This document shows, in pieces, positions 54,576 through 63,089 of a stretch of DNA of 64,000 bases. The notes beneath the pieces are model-generated. The model did no database searches, was not told the origin of the DNA, and saw only the letters and a program-made list of their open reading frames with translations. The first letter of the stretch is position 1, and every line of letters begins with the position of its first letter. The DNA is taken from positions 62,261 through 126,260 of the forward strand of contig NZ_CAJTSC010000002.1 in the NCBI RefSeq assembly GCF_910578895.1, given 5' to 3'. The position numbers were made by a program, and so were the translations under genes. The DNA comes from an uncultured Bacteroides sp. (GTDB lineage Bacteria; Bacteroidota; Bacteroidia; Bacteroidales; Bacteroidaceae).

Positions 54576-55247
54576 TCAATAGCCGAGGCTGTATATGTAA
54601 GTATCATCATGCTGCGGAGCAATAGAACCATCTATTATTATATCACTACCCGGTCTATCATACCTACCTTCGGTCTCGCCTTTGCGTATATTCAGATTGT
54701 CATACCAGATATCACCACTGCCGTCAGGATTATCCCATGTCGTTATCTCAAGCCCGATTAAAATATCCGATGCCACCGGCTTATCGCTAACAGCATAGAC
54801 ATTGTCTCCACCCGCCCAGGCTCTAATTCTACATACGGGAACATGCCCTTGTACAAAATCCAGGCTCAGCACCTTGCCGCTATCGGCCTGGACCAAATCA
54901 ATCCTTGTGGCAATAGGACCATCGGTATAATTATACTCCCACCTAATCGTAACCCAGTCTCCTTTTATTTCAGAATAAAAGATACTGTTTTTTGCAACGG
55001 TAAATCCTAACGGTTCTTCTTTAACAAATACCCCATTGATGTAGGTTTTTCGATAGGAAGTTACCTTGAAATCGTCATGACCGGGAATGGCGACAGCTTC
55101 GATTGCATTCCGGCTGGCCGCAAACTCATATTCATACGAAATGACATCCGGTCTTTTCCATATCAAAGCAGGTCCCTTGCGTATCTCACGGACAGTTGCA
55201 AGTCCAAGATACGCATCGCTCGTTGTATTCTGGCTTATCGGTTCCAT
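54576..55247 (-). CDS. tail-fibre-associated protein, possible receptor-binding tip
   Basis: 223 residues with no signal peptide. Beta-rich with repeated short strands: DDFKVTSYRKTYINGVFVKE, DWVTIRWEYNYTDGPIATRI, VVSVDFVQ-type segments, ending SIAPQHDDTYIYSLGY. It starts 3 bases after the stop of the fibre gene, as tip or fibre-assembly proteins do. No family recognised; the role is inferred from position. Confidence 0.5.
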   Translation of the reverse strand: MEPISQNTTSDAYLGLATVREIRKGPALIWKRPDVISYEYEFAASRNAIEAVAIPGHDDFKVTSYRKTYINGVFVKEEPLGFTVAKNSIFYSEIKGDWVTIRWEYNYTDGPIATRIDLVQADSGKVLSLDFVQGHVPVCRIRAWAGGDNVYAVSDKPVASDILIGLEITTWDNPDGSGDIWYDNLNIRKGETEGRYDRPGSDIIIDGSIAPQHDDTYIYSLGY

Positions 55248-55249
55248 AG

Positions 55250-56971
55250 TTATGCAGGAATTATATACAGTGTGTTATGGTCTTTGGAAGGCAGGGCATC
55301 GTATTCCGCTTTAGACAGCTCGATTATCCTTGATACGGACGATCCGCCTACCAAATTGGTGGTGGAACGCATCAGCCTTGCCCTGCCATTGGTAAGGTAT
55401 ATGCCATACTCAATATACAGGTATCTATTATCCTTGACCCTGATGACCGCCACGTTGATGACAAAATTATTGTCGTCCGTATATCTGCTTCGGTTCGATA
55501 CCGCCGTATTCGAAGGCAGGCTTTCGTCCGAGTTTTTCAGTATCACCACGCTGTTTCTGTCGGCAGCTTGCCTGGCGGCTCTTCTGAAGTTGTCCACTCC
55601 CCGCCAGGCAGCCAGCAACTCTTCCGAAGATATGGAGTCATTGGCCCCATATACCTCGGCAGGAATAATGACTACCGGAGCCGTCCTGTAAATAACGGCA
55701 GGCGCTTCAACCGTAGGCGATACGGATTGCTGGCCATTGGAATAAGTAGTTGTGTGCAGCACAGGAATAACATTGTGCGAGGTATAGAAAAAGTACCTGC
55801 CACCGCCACGGACATATACATACTCATCCGAATGGTTCGTCAGTTGCCCCATTCCTCTTACCGGATCGACATCGGCAAAACCGTAATCAGACACTAATAT
55901 ATCCCGATTCACGGAAGATGAACCCCAACCGGAGCCGTTGACTTCCCATATTTTCCTTACGGAGAACCCTTGCTCATGCGTACTCCAACTTGGCACCGAC
56001 CGGCTGTTCAGCCCTACCGTCACCTCTATCCTGACGGTATGTTCGTTGCCAAGACGCATCACTACCGGATACCAGGTATTCCCGTCAAGACCGGTTGCAT
56101 CAATCGTTGTCAAAGACATCGTATATCCGGCGCTCCTGCCATTGTCTACAGCTGCCACCGCTGCCGCTTCCGCATATTTCTTCGTAGCAGGATGATAGTC
56201 GGCAGTAGGTGTATAAGCAGTTGTATTGGTCTTGGTAAGAACATCGGAATTTTCGATAATCTGCCCTTGATCCACCCAACCACCATTAACCCACACATAG
56301 TAATTATAAGGCACTTTCGTACCTACAGCCATGAAACCGTCAACATCCGAACCATCGGGAATGGCAGCCTGCAAGGCTTCGAGGGTTTCGTATGCGCCTG
56401 CTATACGTAACGGGCTGCCCGGTTCGCCCTTACAATAGACATCTGTCTTGTCATACACCTTGGTCGTTTTATTCCACTTATAGGCGTAGTGATCTTTTCC
56501 GATATAGGTGGGATGGTTTGCAGTGTCAGCAGCATTATCGGCAGCTTCCTGTGCCGTTTGTGCTTTTTCATCCGCATTGCCTGCCGACCGGTTCGCATCC
56601 GTGGTCGCCTGATTGGCAGAGGCAGTAGCAGCATTAGCAGCCTCAGCGGCAACAGTGGCATTGCGCACCGCTTCTTCTACCCTATCGGCAGCATAGTTGA
56701 CTTTCTGTGCCGCTTCATTGGCGGCACCTGCTTTTTCGTCCGCATTGGCGGCCGCCGCATTCGCTTTGCCTGCGGCTTCCAAAGCAGGAGCTGCAAGCAG
56801 CGTGAGGGGTGCCTTTACTATTTCGGGCATACCCTGGTTTCCGACCGACTGATATGCAGGTAACGATGTGATGCCGTCCAGCTTTTCCGCATCCGGCACA
56901 TCGCATACGCCTTGCGATTCCACCTGCAAGCGCGCTTTTAATTCCTGAAAATCTTGTTCTGTATATGCCAT
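55250..56971 (-). CDS. tail fibre protein
   Basis: 573 residues from ATG 56971 (MAYTEQDFQELKARLQ); an upstream extension overlaps the previous gene and is unlikely. The N-terminal segment (about 1-60) should attach to the tail. Residues about 65-150 are alanine-rich with A-A-N/D-x-A repeats (ANAAAANADEKAGAANEAAQ), typical of trimeric coiled fibre shafts. Then come a YIGKDHYAYKWNKTTKVYDK region and a C-terminal beta-rich part. It is followed after 2 bases by the 223-residue gene. It probably recognises the target cell surface. Confidence 0.7.
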   Translation of the reverse strand: MAYTEQDFQELKARLQVESQGVCDVPDAEKLDGITSLPAYQSVGNQGMPEIVKAPLTLLAAPALEAAGKANAAAANADEKAGAANEAAQKVNYAADRVEEAVRNATVAAEAANAATASANQATTDANRSAGNADEKAQTAQEAADNAADTANHPTYIGKDHYAYKWNKTTKVYDKTDVYCKGEPGSPLRIAGAYETLEALQAAIPDGSDVDGFMAVGTKVPYNYYVWVNGGWVDQGQIIENSDVLTKTNTTAYTPTADYHPATKKYAEAAAVAAVDNGRSAGYTMSLTTIDATGLDGNTWYPVVMRLGNEHTVRIEVTVGLNSRSVPSWSTHEQGFSVRKIWEVNGSGWGSSSVNRDILVSDYGFADVDPVRGMGQLTNHSDEYVYVRGGGRYFFYTSHNVIPVLHTTTYSNGQQSVSPTVEAPAVIYRTAPVVIIPAEVYGANDSISSEELLAAWRGVDNFRRAARQAADRNSVVILKNSDESLPSNTAVSNRSRYTDDNNFVINVAVIRVKDNRYLYIEYGIYLTNGRARLMRSTTNLVGGSSVSRIIELSKAEYDALPSKDHNTLYIIPA

Positions 56972-56975
56972 AATG

Positions 56976-57272
56976 TTATTCTTGTCTATAGGTTGTTTCT
57001 TCCGGTTTGATTTCAACGGCACGGTTGATTGCATCGATAAAGAAAGGTTTGCAAAAAGCATTGGCATGCTCCTTTATCAAGTTTACTTCTTCATCGGTAT
57101 ATTCCGTATTCTCATCGGAGTTGTATATTTTCAAGGCAAGCGCATGAAGCGCGATACCATTGCCGTTCTGGTATAATACATTCGCAAAACTTTCACGGCA
57201 ATCTTTATTTTCGCAATATTTGCGAGCCACATCTGCAGCAATCAGTAACTGTTTAAAATTTATATTCTTCAT
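56976..57272 (-). CDS. small tail-operon protein
   Basis: 98 residues from ATG 57272; a start seven codons earlier would overlap the hub gene. Mostly helical and acidic: NFKQLLIAADVARKYCENKD, GNGIALHALALKIYNSDENT, EYTDEEVNLIKEHANAFCKP. No signal peptide or membrane segment. Located between the hub and fibre genes with short gaps, so probably a connector or assembly factor. Function unknown. Confidence 0.6.
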   Translation of the reverse strand: MKNINFKQLLIAADVARKYCENKDCRESFANVLYQNGNGIALHALALKIYNSDENTEYTDEEVNLIKEHANAFCKPFFIDAINRAVEIKPEETTYRQE

Positions 57273-57286
57273 TAGTTTTATTTTTA

Positions 57287-60200
57287 TTACCAACGTCCAA
57301 AATGATTTGCCAACCAGACATTGTTCACCACATCATATATAAAAGTTCCCATATATCCACCGGGAATATGTACGTTAGTATTTCCAGAGGTAGGATATCC
57401 CAAAGGACTTATCTTACCATGTACAAAGACATCCCCATCCGAATGGTTTCTTATAAAATACATTTGTCCGTCTTCAACCGCCCCCGTAGGAAGAGTTAAC
57501 GTTATCCCTTTCCTTATTGTAAGTATAATACTATCCATAAGACCAAGAGTTGTACTTGTTGTTATTCTCCTTGTCCTTAAACGAAACCCACATATTCCCC
57601 CCTTTTCTATGTATAACGCATGATTTCCAGTTATGATAATATCATCATCGCTCTTAGCGCCTTCCACAGAGAGTACCAAGCAAGTATTAATGAAAGAATC
57701 ATAAATCGATGCATTCCTTTTTACATTAATATGCAAAGGTGCTATAAGATGTCCGCCCGAAGAACTTGGTATAGTATTCGCACCGATACATGTAGATACA
57801 TATTCATTAGTAAAACGGATCAAAGAAGGAGACAGCAGCATCTTATCATTTTCGGATGTAGCTACAAGCCGTGAATCCTCTATTTTAAATCCACCGACAT
57901 TTCCATTACCTGCCTTAACCGTACCCGAAAAAGTACCATCAATGGCATTTATGTTCTTTAATGTCAAATTACCTTTCTCATCTACAATAAAATTTCCATT
58001 TATGATAGTTTTTCCAACAAAGTTTATTTTATGGGCTTCTATATTTACGGACTCTGCCGTCTGATTAATAACTGATACAATATTTTCTCCATTCTCCATA
58101 TCTTTACAGGCCCATAGTGCATTTCCTTCAGACGTTGTAATCCACCCACTACTTGCTTCTTCAAGTTCGGTTGTCCTTTTAACAACCGCTTCAATGCTTT
58201 CATCAGTCTGTTTCAAAGCAGTCTCGAACTTCGTTACCATATCCTCAAAAGCATTATCCGTCAATGCCAATGAGTGAATGTACATATCACCCGTAAAGTT
58301 CAATTCGAAATCGCCCGTTCCGTCCCATGTACCGGAATACTCTTTCATTGCGTACTCCTCATTTGGTTCAAGACGTTCGGTGAAGTATAAATTCTGCCTC
58401 GGGAAACCGATTGCAAGCATTCCGGCAGTAGAAACTTTATACCGGAAAGATATAAAGAACTTTCCCTGTTTGTCTTTTTCCCCGTATGCAGGTTTGTTTG
58501 CCAAATCCGCATTCAGTTGTTTAATACCTGTATCAATGATACGCAACACATTACGATTGTCATAGCGCACAATAGCTGCCATAGCATCCTTACGGGAATA
58601 GAAATTGTCATTGAAGCGCAAGAACATCCCGTTCAGCGTGAAAAAACGTATGTTACCGGTTGTTTCCCAACCATCCGTATTGGACGCAAAGGCAGCGTTA
58701 GCCAGATAATTATCCTTCGCCTGCACTTCATCGCGCACTGAAGAGACTGCCGAATACACCAAGTTCTCCAATAACCGGAACTGAGTCAGAATATCCGTTC
58801 CGGTCTTCAAAACGAAGTCCCCCCGGAATTTGTTACCTTTCGGACCGATAGCGGTAACCTCTTTACCAACCAACGAGTACGAGTCTACCTCGGCATACTG
58901 TTTGATGTTGGGCGCATCCATCCCCACAGTCGAAAGAATAATGACGTGCTGACGTGCGGGATTGGTCTTGTTACCAACTGTCACAATCGTATCGCCCACC
59001 GCCGGAGGCATGCTTCCTGCATCGCAATCGCTACCGGAAAGTTCGATATAATCCTCGCCAATGCCTACCACCCTACGCCAATAATATTGATTCTTCACAC
59101 CCTGATGCGCGCCCTCCTTGATATTGAATTCCCGGCTTTGTACCAAATCATCCACGGCAAACTCATTAACTACCGTCTTCTCTCCGTCAGCCGACTTAAA
59201 ATAGCAGCGATATACATCATCTTCGTCACGATATTCAACTTTCGCACAAACCATACCGGCAGGTGAAAGGACAATTTGTCCGCCGACGTGCGATGTATGC
59301 TTTATTTCCAAAGTATCGAAATAAGCCTTCAAACGGACATATAGTTCATCTACCTCAAGATAAGACTTACCGGTTTTCCGGTCAGTTTTAAGAAGATGCC
59401 CGCTACCGAAAGCCCCGGACGTATAATCTTGCGACCGGACATCATCGGTCACCAAACCTCCCAAAAACTTGACGAGATAGCTGGTCACATCCGGTTTCAC
59501 TTTACTGATGCTCTCCTTTATGGAACGTAATGCAGAGAAAACATTCCTGTTTGTTGCCGGTGTACTGTCATTAGTCCCTACGACATAAACACCTTTTCCC
59601 TTATCTTCCGTAGAATTTTGTTTAGCAACAAGAGAGTCTATCTTGCCTTCCATCTCTCCGATGCGGGAATAGGAAGCCGTTTCGCCCACTGTATATACCG
59701 GTGAATCGTAGGGCATGTCAAGATTATACTCAAATCCGATGATACGGGACACCCTGCTGCCGGTATCAAAATAAGCCGAACTGAAGAGCCTGACTTTATC
59801 ACCAAGTTCCAATAACCGTAAAGAACCATCCTCGGCAACCATCCGGTCCGAATTCATCTTGACTGTATAAGTGGAGGGATCCACCTTCATTTTCGCCACA
59901 TACTGCTCGGCTTTTTGCTTCAATTCGATTTCGGCATCAGCAAGCATGGAACCGGAAATAAATTTCGTATCAAAACCCGAAAGTACATAGGTATCCCCTT
60001 CTTTGGGTGCAAACACATTGTCGGGCAACGGACGACCGCACTCCTCATTCCGGCATATCTCCCAGACCTGAGCGGCAGGATTCAAGGAACCGTCCGGCAA
60101 TCTGTCCGGTACAGGTGTCTCACCACCCTCTTTGTCACAAGGATTGAAAATGACAGAAAATTCCATTCCGTTCAGCGCACCGGATTGGAAAATTATTTTC

Positions 60201-61186
60201 AGCTCTTGCCCCGGTAAAACATATTTCTCTGAAAATGCAATGCCCGGATCTCTGAAACGATAAGCATTCCACTTGGTAAAGACAGGCTCTTTGCCCTCTT
60301 CCTCCGTCTTATCGGTATATTCATGAAGAGTTATGCCGGACATCGTGCCTGTCCGGCGCGGATAGATGTCTTCAAACACTACCACATCTTCAATGGCTTC
60401 CTCCATACTCATATTGGGATAGGCATCGATACAGGGAGTATCAACCGGAAGCATCAACCGTTTTTGTACTATCCCATTAACGATTGTGTTTTCATCGACA
60501 GGACGATAGTCCGCCGGCAAATTCCTTGTCGAACCAAAAGCATAAATACGGGTGGCATAGCTGTTTTGGCTCTCCGACCGTGTCATCTCATTGACATTAT
60601 CCCCTAACTTAAGATCAACCGGCGTACCATACTCACAGCGTCCGAAATGAATAATATTGTCCGTCACCCACCATTCACACTCCCATACTTCCGCCATCTG
60701 CGACAAGGCGTCAATCATGTTCGTGTTACTATAACTCATTAATTTGGCAGAACTATCTACCGTTGGCTCTATGACATATTCAAAAGGAGTTCCTCTATAT
60801 GTATATCCCAAATTTTCCAAATTCCGGAGAAACACATCCATCTGAGTCGCCAAAGAAGCCGTAAGATTCCACGCTGCTTCTTGCCCTCCCGCTTCCGGAA
60901 TAAACTTGAACACCTTGTTTCTCCACTTCCAATAATAAGCATCCAGGCGAAGTTCGTAATCATATCCTCCTGTCTCTCCATTATATGAGGGTTTGCAGAG
61001 TTCCATCAGTTCGAATAAACCAAATGTACAGTCTACATTATCACCTAATTTGAAATTGAGAGGAGTATCAAGCGAAAATTTCAAAGTTATGCAGTCTTCC
61101 TTCATCAACATGAATTTCCGTTTGCCGCCCTTGTTTATCGGAGTGGAAAAACGAATGTTACCGTTTGTATCTTTAATATCTATCAT
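57287..61186 (-). CDS. tail hub / tip protein (Tal-like)
   Basis: 1299 residues. The N-terminal ~400 residues resemble baseplate-hub proteins of long-tailed phages (KLGDNVDCTFGLFELMELCK; WEVTDN-like region WECEWWVTDNIIHFGRCEYG). The centre contains beta-rich modules (TSHVGGQIVLSPAGMVCAKV; GVYVVGTNDSTPATNRN). The C-terminal ~300 residues contain a coiled stretch (ETALKQTDESIEAVVKRTTE) and fibre-like repeats with GTFSGTVKAGNGNVGGFKIE. It probably closes the tail tube and carries receptor-binding parts. It starts 111 bases after the tail tube gene, with a terminator-like hairpin between. Confidence 0.75.
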   Translation of the reverse strand: MIDIKDTNGNIRFSTPINKGGKRKFMLMKEDCITLKFSLDTPLNFKLGDNVDCTFGLFELMELCKPSYNGETGGYDYELRLDAYYWKWRNKVFKFIPEAGGQEAAWNLTASLATQMDVFLRNLENLGYTYRGTPFEYVIEPTVDSSAKLMSYSNTNMIDALSQMAEVWECEWWVTDNIIHFGRCEYGTPVDLKLGDNVNEMTRSESQNSYATRIYAFGSTRNLPADYRPVDENTIVNGIVQKRLMLPVDTPCIDAYPNMSMEEAIEDVVVFEDIYPRRTGTMSGITLHEYTDKTEEEGKEPVFTKWNAYRFRDPGIAFSEKYVLPGQELKIIFQSGALNGMEFSVIFNPCDKEGGETPVPDRLPDGSLNPAAQVWEICRNEECGRPLPDNVFAPKEGDTYVLSGFDTKFISGSMLADAEIELKQKAEQYVAKMKVDPSTYTVKMNSDRMVAEDGSLRLLELGDKVRLFSSAYFDTGSRVSRIIGFEYNLDMPYDSPVYTVGETASYSRIGEMEGKIDSLVAKQNSTEDKGKGVYVVGTNDSTPATNRNVFSALRSIKESISKVKPDVTSYLVKFLGGLVTDDVRSQDYTSGAFGSGHLLKTDRKTGKSYLEVDELYVRLKAYFDTLEIKHTSHVGGQIVLSPAGMVCAKVEYRDEDDVYRCYFKSADGEKTVVNEFAVDDLVQSREFNIKEGAHQGVKNQYYWRRVVGIGEDYIELSGSDCDAGSMPPAVGDTIVTVGNKTNPARQHVIILSTVGMDAPNIKQYAEVDSYSLVGKEVTAIGPKGNKFRGDFVLKTGTDILTQFRLLENLVYSAVSSVRDEVQAKDNYLANAAFASNTDGWETTGNIRFFTLNGMFLRFNDNFYSRKDAMAAIVRYDNRNVLRIIDTGIKQLNADLANKPAYGEKDKQGKFFISFRYKVSTAGMLAIGFPRQNLYFTERLEPNEEYAMKEYSGTWDGTGDFELNFTGDMYIHSLALTDNAFEDMVTKFETALKQTDESIEAVVKRTTELEEASSGWITTSEGNALWACKDMENGENIVSVINQTAESVNIEAHKINFVGKTIINGNFIVDEKGNLTLKNINAIDGTFSGTVKAGNGNVGGFKIEDSRLVATSENDKMLLSPSLIRFTNEYVSTCIGANTIPSSSGGHLIAPLHINVKRNASIYDSFINTCLVLSVEGAKSDDDIIITGNHALYIEKGGICGFRLRTRRITTSTTLGLMDSIILTIRKGITLTLPTGAVEDGQMYFIRNHSDGDVFVHGKISPLGYPTSGNTNVHIPGGYMGTFIYDVVNNVWLANHFGRW

Positions 61187-61235
61187 TCTGTTTTATTATT
61201 TGGTTTACTGATTTGTACGAACTTTTGATATTAAA

Positions 61236-61272
61236 ATTGCATGGAGTACCGGACAAAGGCACTCCATGCAAT
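61236..61272 (-). terminator. hairpin between tail tube and hub genes
   Basis: A perfect 12-bp stem (61236-61247 with 61261-61272) and 13-base loop, followed on the minus strand by TTTTAA. It may be a partial terminator that lowers expression of the genes after the tail tube. Confidence 0.6.
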
Positions 61273-61297
61273 CCTGAAAACAATCTTGAACGCCGTA

Positions 61298-61765
61298 TCA
61301 ATCTTCGGAAGAGGCAGGAGCCATATACGGTTTTACCTGATTACCTTCTGCCGGCTTCAATACATCGAAAGTGTATTTCCACTTTTTCCCCTCAGCCGTA
61401 TCGAAGGTCTCTTCAACCGATACCGTAGCCTTGTCAATAAGAATACCTTCCACCGTAGCATCTTCGGGAGTAAGACGTACTGCATACTCTCCTTCAACCA
61501 CTCCGTCGGCATCTTCGATAGGTTTCACACGACCTTTAGCTGCACGGACTTCAAACTCGAACACATAAGTGTTCTTTGCATATTTCACTGCTTCATTCTC
61601 ACCACCTTCAACCTTGGCCTCTTTCTTTTCACCCTTGGTAGGTGTCAGTTTGGTTGAATTTTCCACCGGATCAAAAGCCAATTTTGTCCAAGTAGTAGGT
61701 GCGGCACCGTTTGCGCCGCATTTGCCAAATTCAATTGTGGGTTTTCCCCAAGATAATTGTGCCAT
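61298..61765 (-). CDS. major tail tube protein
   Basis: 155 residues. Begins MAQLSWGKPTIEFGKCGANG and contains KYAKNTYVFEFEVRAAKGRV, EGEYAVRLTPEDATVEGILI and TAEGKKWKYTFDVLKPAEGN, a beta-sandwich of the size and type of siphophage-like tail tube proteins. First gene of the leftward operon, directly behind the regulated promoter, as suits the most abundant component. No sheath gene accompanies it, so the tail should be non-contractile. Confidence 0.7.
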   Translation of the reverse strand: MAQLSWGKPTIEFGKCGANGAAPTTWTKLAFDPVENSTKLTPTKGEKKEAKVEGGENEAVKYAKNTYVFEFEVRAAKGRVKPIEDADGVVEGEYAVRLTPEDATVEGILIDKATVSVEETFDTAEGKKWKYTFDVLKPAEGNQVKPYMAPASSED

Positions 61766-62090
61766 AATTCTAAATGTTTAAAAGTTAATTATAAATTGTT
61801 TTTAAAGCCGTCTGTCCTCATTGTACACCTAAGAACAGAACGATTATAAATACCGGGAACAGTACAGACGCCCAACCTGTATGCTTACTGCTTAAGGACG
61901 TTTCTTTGCGGTGTTTCCGGTCAAGTGTCATTCATTATACAATAGGCAAGCCCCGACTTGCCTATTTATATTCATTCACATTGTCAGCCATTCTCATAAT
62001 CCGTATGGCAATGAGAGACTTTCACATCATTTCAAAGAACTTTTTTTGTTTTTTATCCTCAATCGGTTACCTTTGTAATTGATTGACGAT
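61766..62090 (-). promoter_or_regulatory. long 5' leader of the tail operon
   Basis: About 320 untranslated bases lie between the predicted start near 62085 and the tail tube ATG. A 10-bp perfect hairpin (AATAGGCAAG with CTTGCCTATT, 61941-61966) stands in the middle, and pairings CTCAT/ATGAG and GCCAT/ATGGC are possible around 61985-62015. No gene of credible length is visible on either strand. Confidence 0.45.
62045..62075 (+). promoter_or_regulatory. rightward promoter towards the repressor gene
   Basis: TTTG (62045-62048), 19 bases, TACCTTTG (62068-62075). The start would be near 62082, so the transcript crosses the operators. A second rightward -7 box TATATTTG (62144-62151) lies within the last operator. 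Confidence 0.6.
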
Positions 62091-62091
62091 G

Positions 62092-62121
62092 CAAATATAC
62101 TAACTTTATCAGTATAAACAA
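62092..62121 (-). promoter_or_regulatory. leftward promoter of the tail operon
   Basis: On the minus strand TTG (62121-62119), 19 bases, TATATTTG (62099-62092), an exact consensus. The -7 box is inside an operator repeat, so a bound repressor would block it. Confidence 0.7.
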
Positions 62122-62267
62122 TGAAATATACTAAAATAGTTAGTATATTTGCAACGTTTAACGATAACATCAACATATACCTTATTATAATATTAGAAAA
62201 TGATTTTGCAAAGAATAGAATGTATACACAACATATATACGATATTCGGGAGAGAAAAATATACTAA
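62093..62267. promoter_or_regulatory. operator repeats AAATATACTAA
   Basis: Four copies of an 11-base sequence: 62093-62103, 62124-62134, 62140-62150 (inverted) and 62257-62267. The second and third form a perfect 27-base palindrome with a 5-base centre; the first and third extend to a 14-base inverted pair. They overlap the promoters of both the tail operon and the repressor gene and are the likely repressor sites. Confidence 0.7.
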
Positions 62268-62298
62268 TTTTTGCAGTACAAATTAAACTTATATAGTC

Positions 62299-63075
62299 AT
62301 GATACTAAAAAATGAGTTAGAAAAGGCAAAGGAACAAATAGTCCAAGAAAGGCTTGCCAGGCTCAACAAAGCCGTTTCATACCTGACTTCCAAAGAGAAA
62401 GTTTCTCAAACATCCACTCAGAAGGATATTGCAAGAATTATGGGCTATAACAACAGCACTAACGTAAACTATGCCTTTAAAGGCAACGTAAGGTATCTGA
62501 CAGAGGGATTTCTAAAAAGATTCAATAATGCTTTCGGAGAGATATTCTCCGAAGAATGGCTATCCAACGGCGAAGGTAAAATGCTCAAGGATCCGGCACT
62601 TGCACATAATGAGGCTGTTCCGATTATGCAGGATGTGGTATATGTACCTCTCGTCAACCAATATGCGTATGCCGGATATTTAGATGGATATAATGATACT
62701 ACTTATATGGAGCAACTACCTCAGATTCCGTTCATGGTAGACCGGGAAGGTCATGGAAATTACATCGCATTCGAAGTAAAAGGAGACAGCATGAATGACG
62801 GAACAGAAGAAAGTTATTTGGAAGGAGACAGGCTGTATTGCCGGGAAATCGCACCTTATCTTTGGGCTACTTCAAAATTACACCTGCGTAAATGGGATTT
62901 TGTCATTGTACATAGCGATGGAATAATTGTAAAACGGATTATCGACCATGATGTGGAAAACCACACGATTACCATACACTCGTTGAACGACATGTATCCG
63001 GATAAAGTGCTTGACTTGTGCCAAGTAAGGCAGATATTCAATGTGATAGAATCAGTCAGACCACGCAGAAGATAA
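62299..63075 (+). CDS. LexA/CI-type repressor with S24 self-cleavage domain
   Basis: 258 residues. N-terminal DNA-binding part (about 10-95; TQKDIARIMGYNNSTNVNYA, FKGNVRYLTEGFLKRFNNAF) and C-terminal S24 peptidase domain with S164 in EVKGDSMNDG and K212 in GIIVKRII, the Ser-Lys pair of LexA. An Ala-Gly pair (A125-G126 in QYAYAGYL) stands where LexA/CI proteins cut themselves. Thus RecA-stimulated self-cleavage after DNA damage should release the tail operon. The gene is divergent from that operon and separated from it by the operators. Confidence 0.88.
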   Translation: MILKNELEKAKEQIVQERLARLNKAVSYLTSKEKVSQTSTQKDIARIMGYNNSTNVNYAFKGNVRYLTEGFLKRFNNAFGEIFSEEWLSNGEGKMLKDPALAHNEAVPIMQDVVYVPLVNQYAYAGYLDGYNDTTYMEQLPQIPFMVDREGHGNYIAFEVKGDSMNDGTEESYLEGDRLYCREIAPYLWATSKLHLRKWDFVIVHSDGIIVKRIIDHDVENHTITIHSLNDMYPDKVLDLCQVRQIFNVIESVRPRRR

Positions 63076-63089
63076 TAAATAAGCGATTC

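Noticed and set aside
62091..62152. The 14-base inverted repeat GCAAATATACTAAC...GTTAGTATATTTGC as an invertible promoter switch
   Set aside because: The segment is only 62 bases, the repeats match operator copies elsewhere in the region, and no site-specific recombinase gene is near. Operators explain it better.
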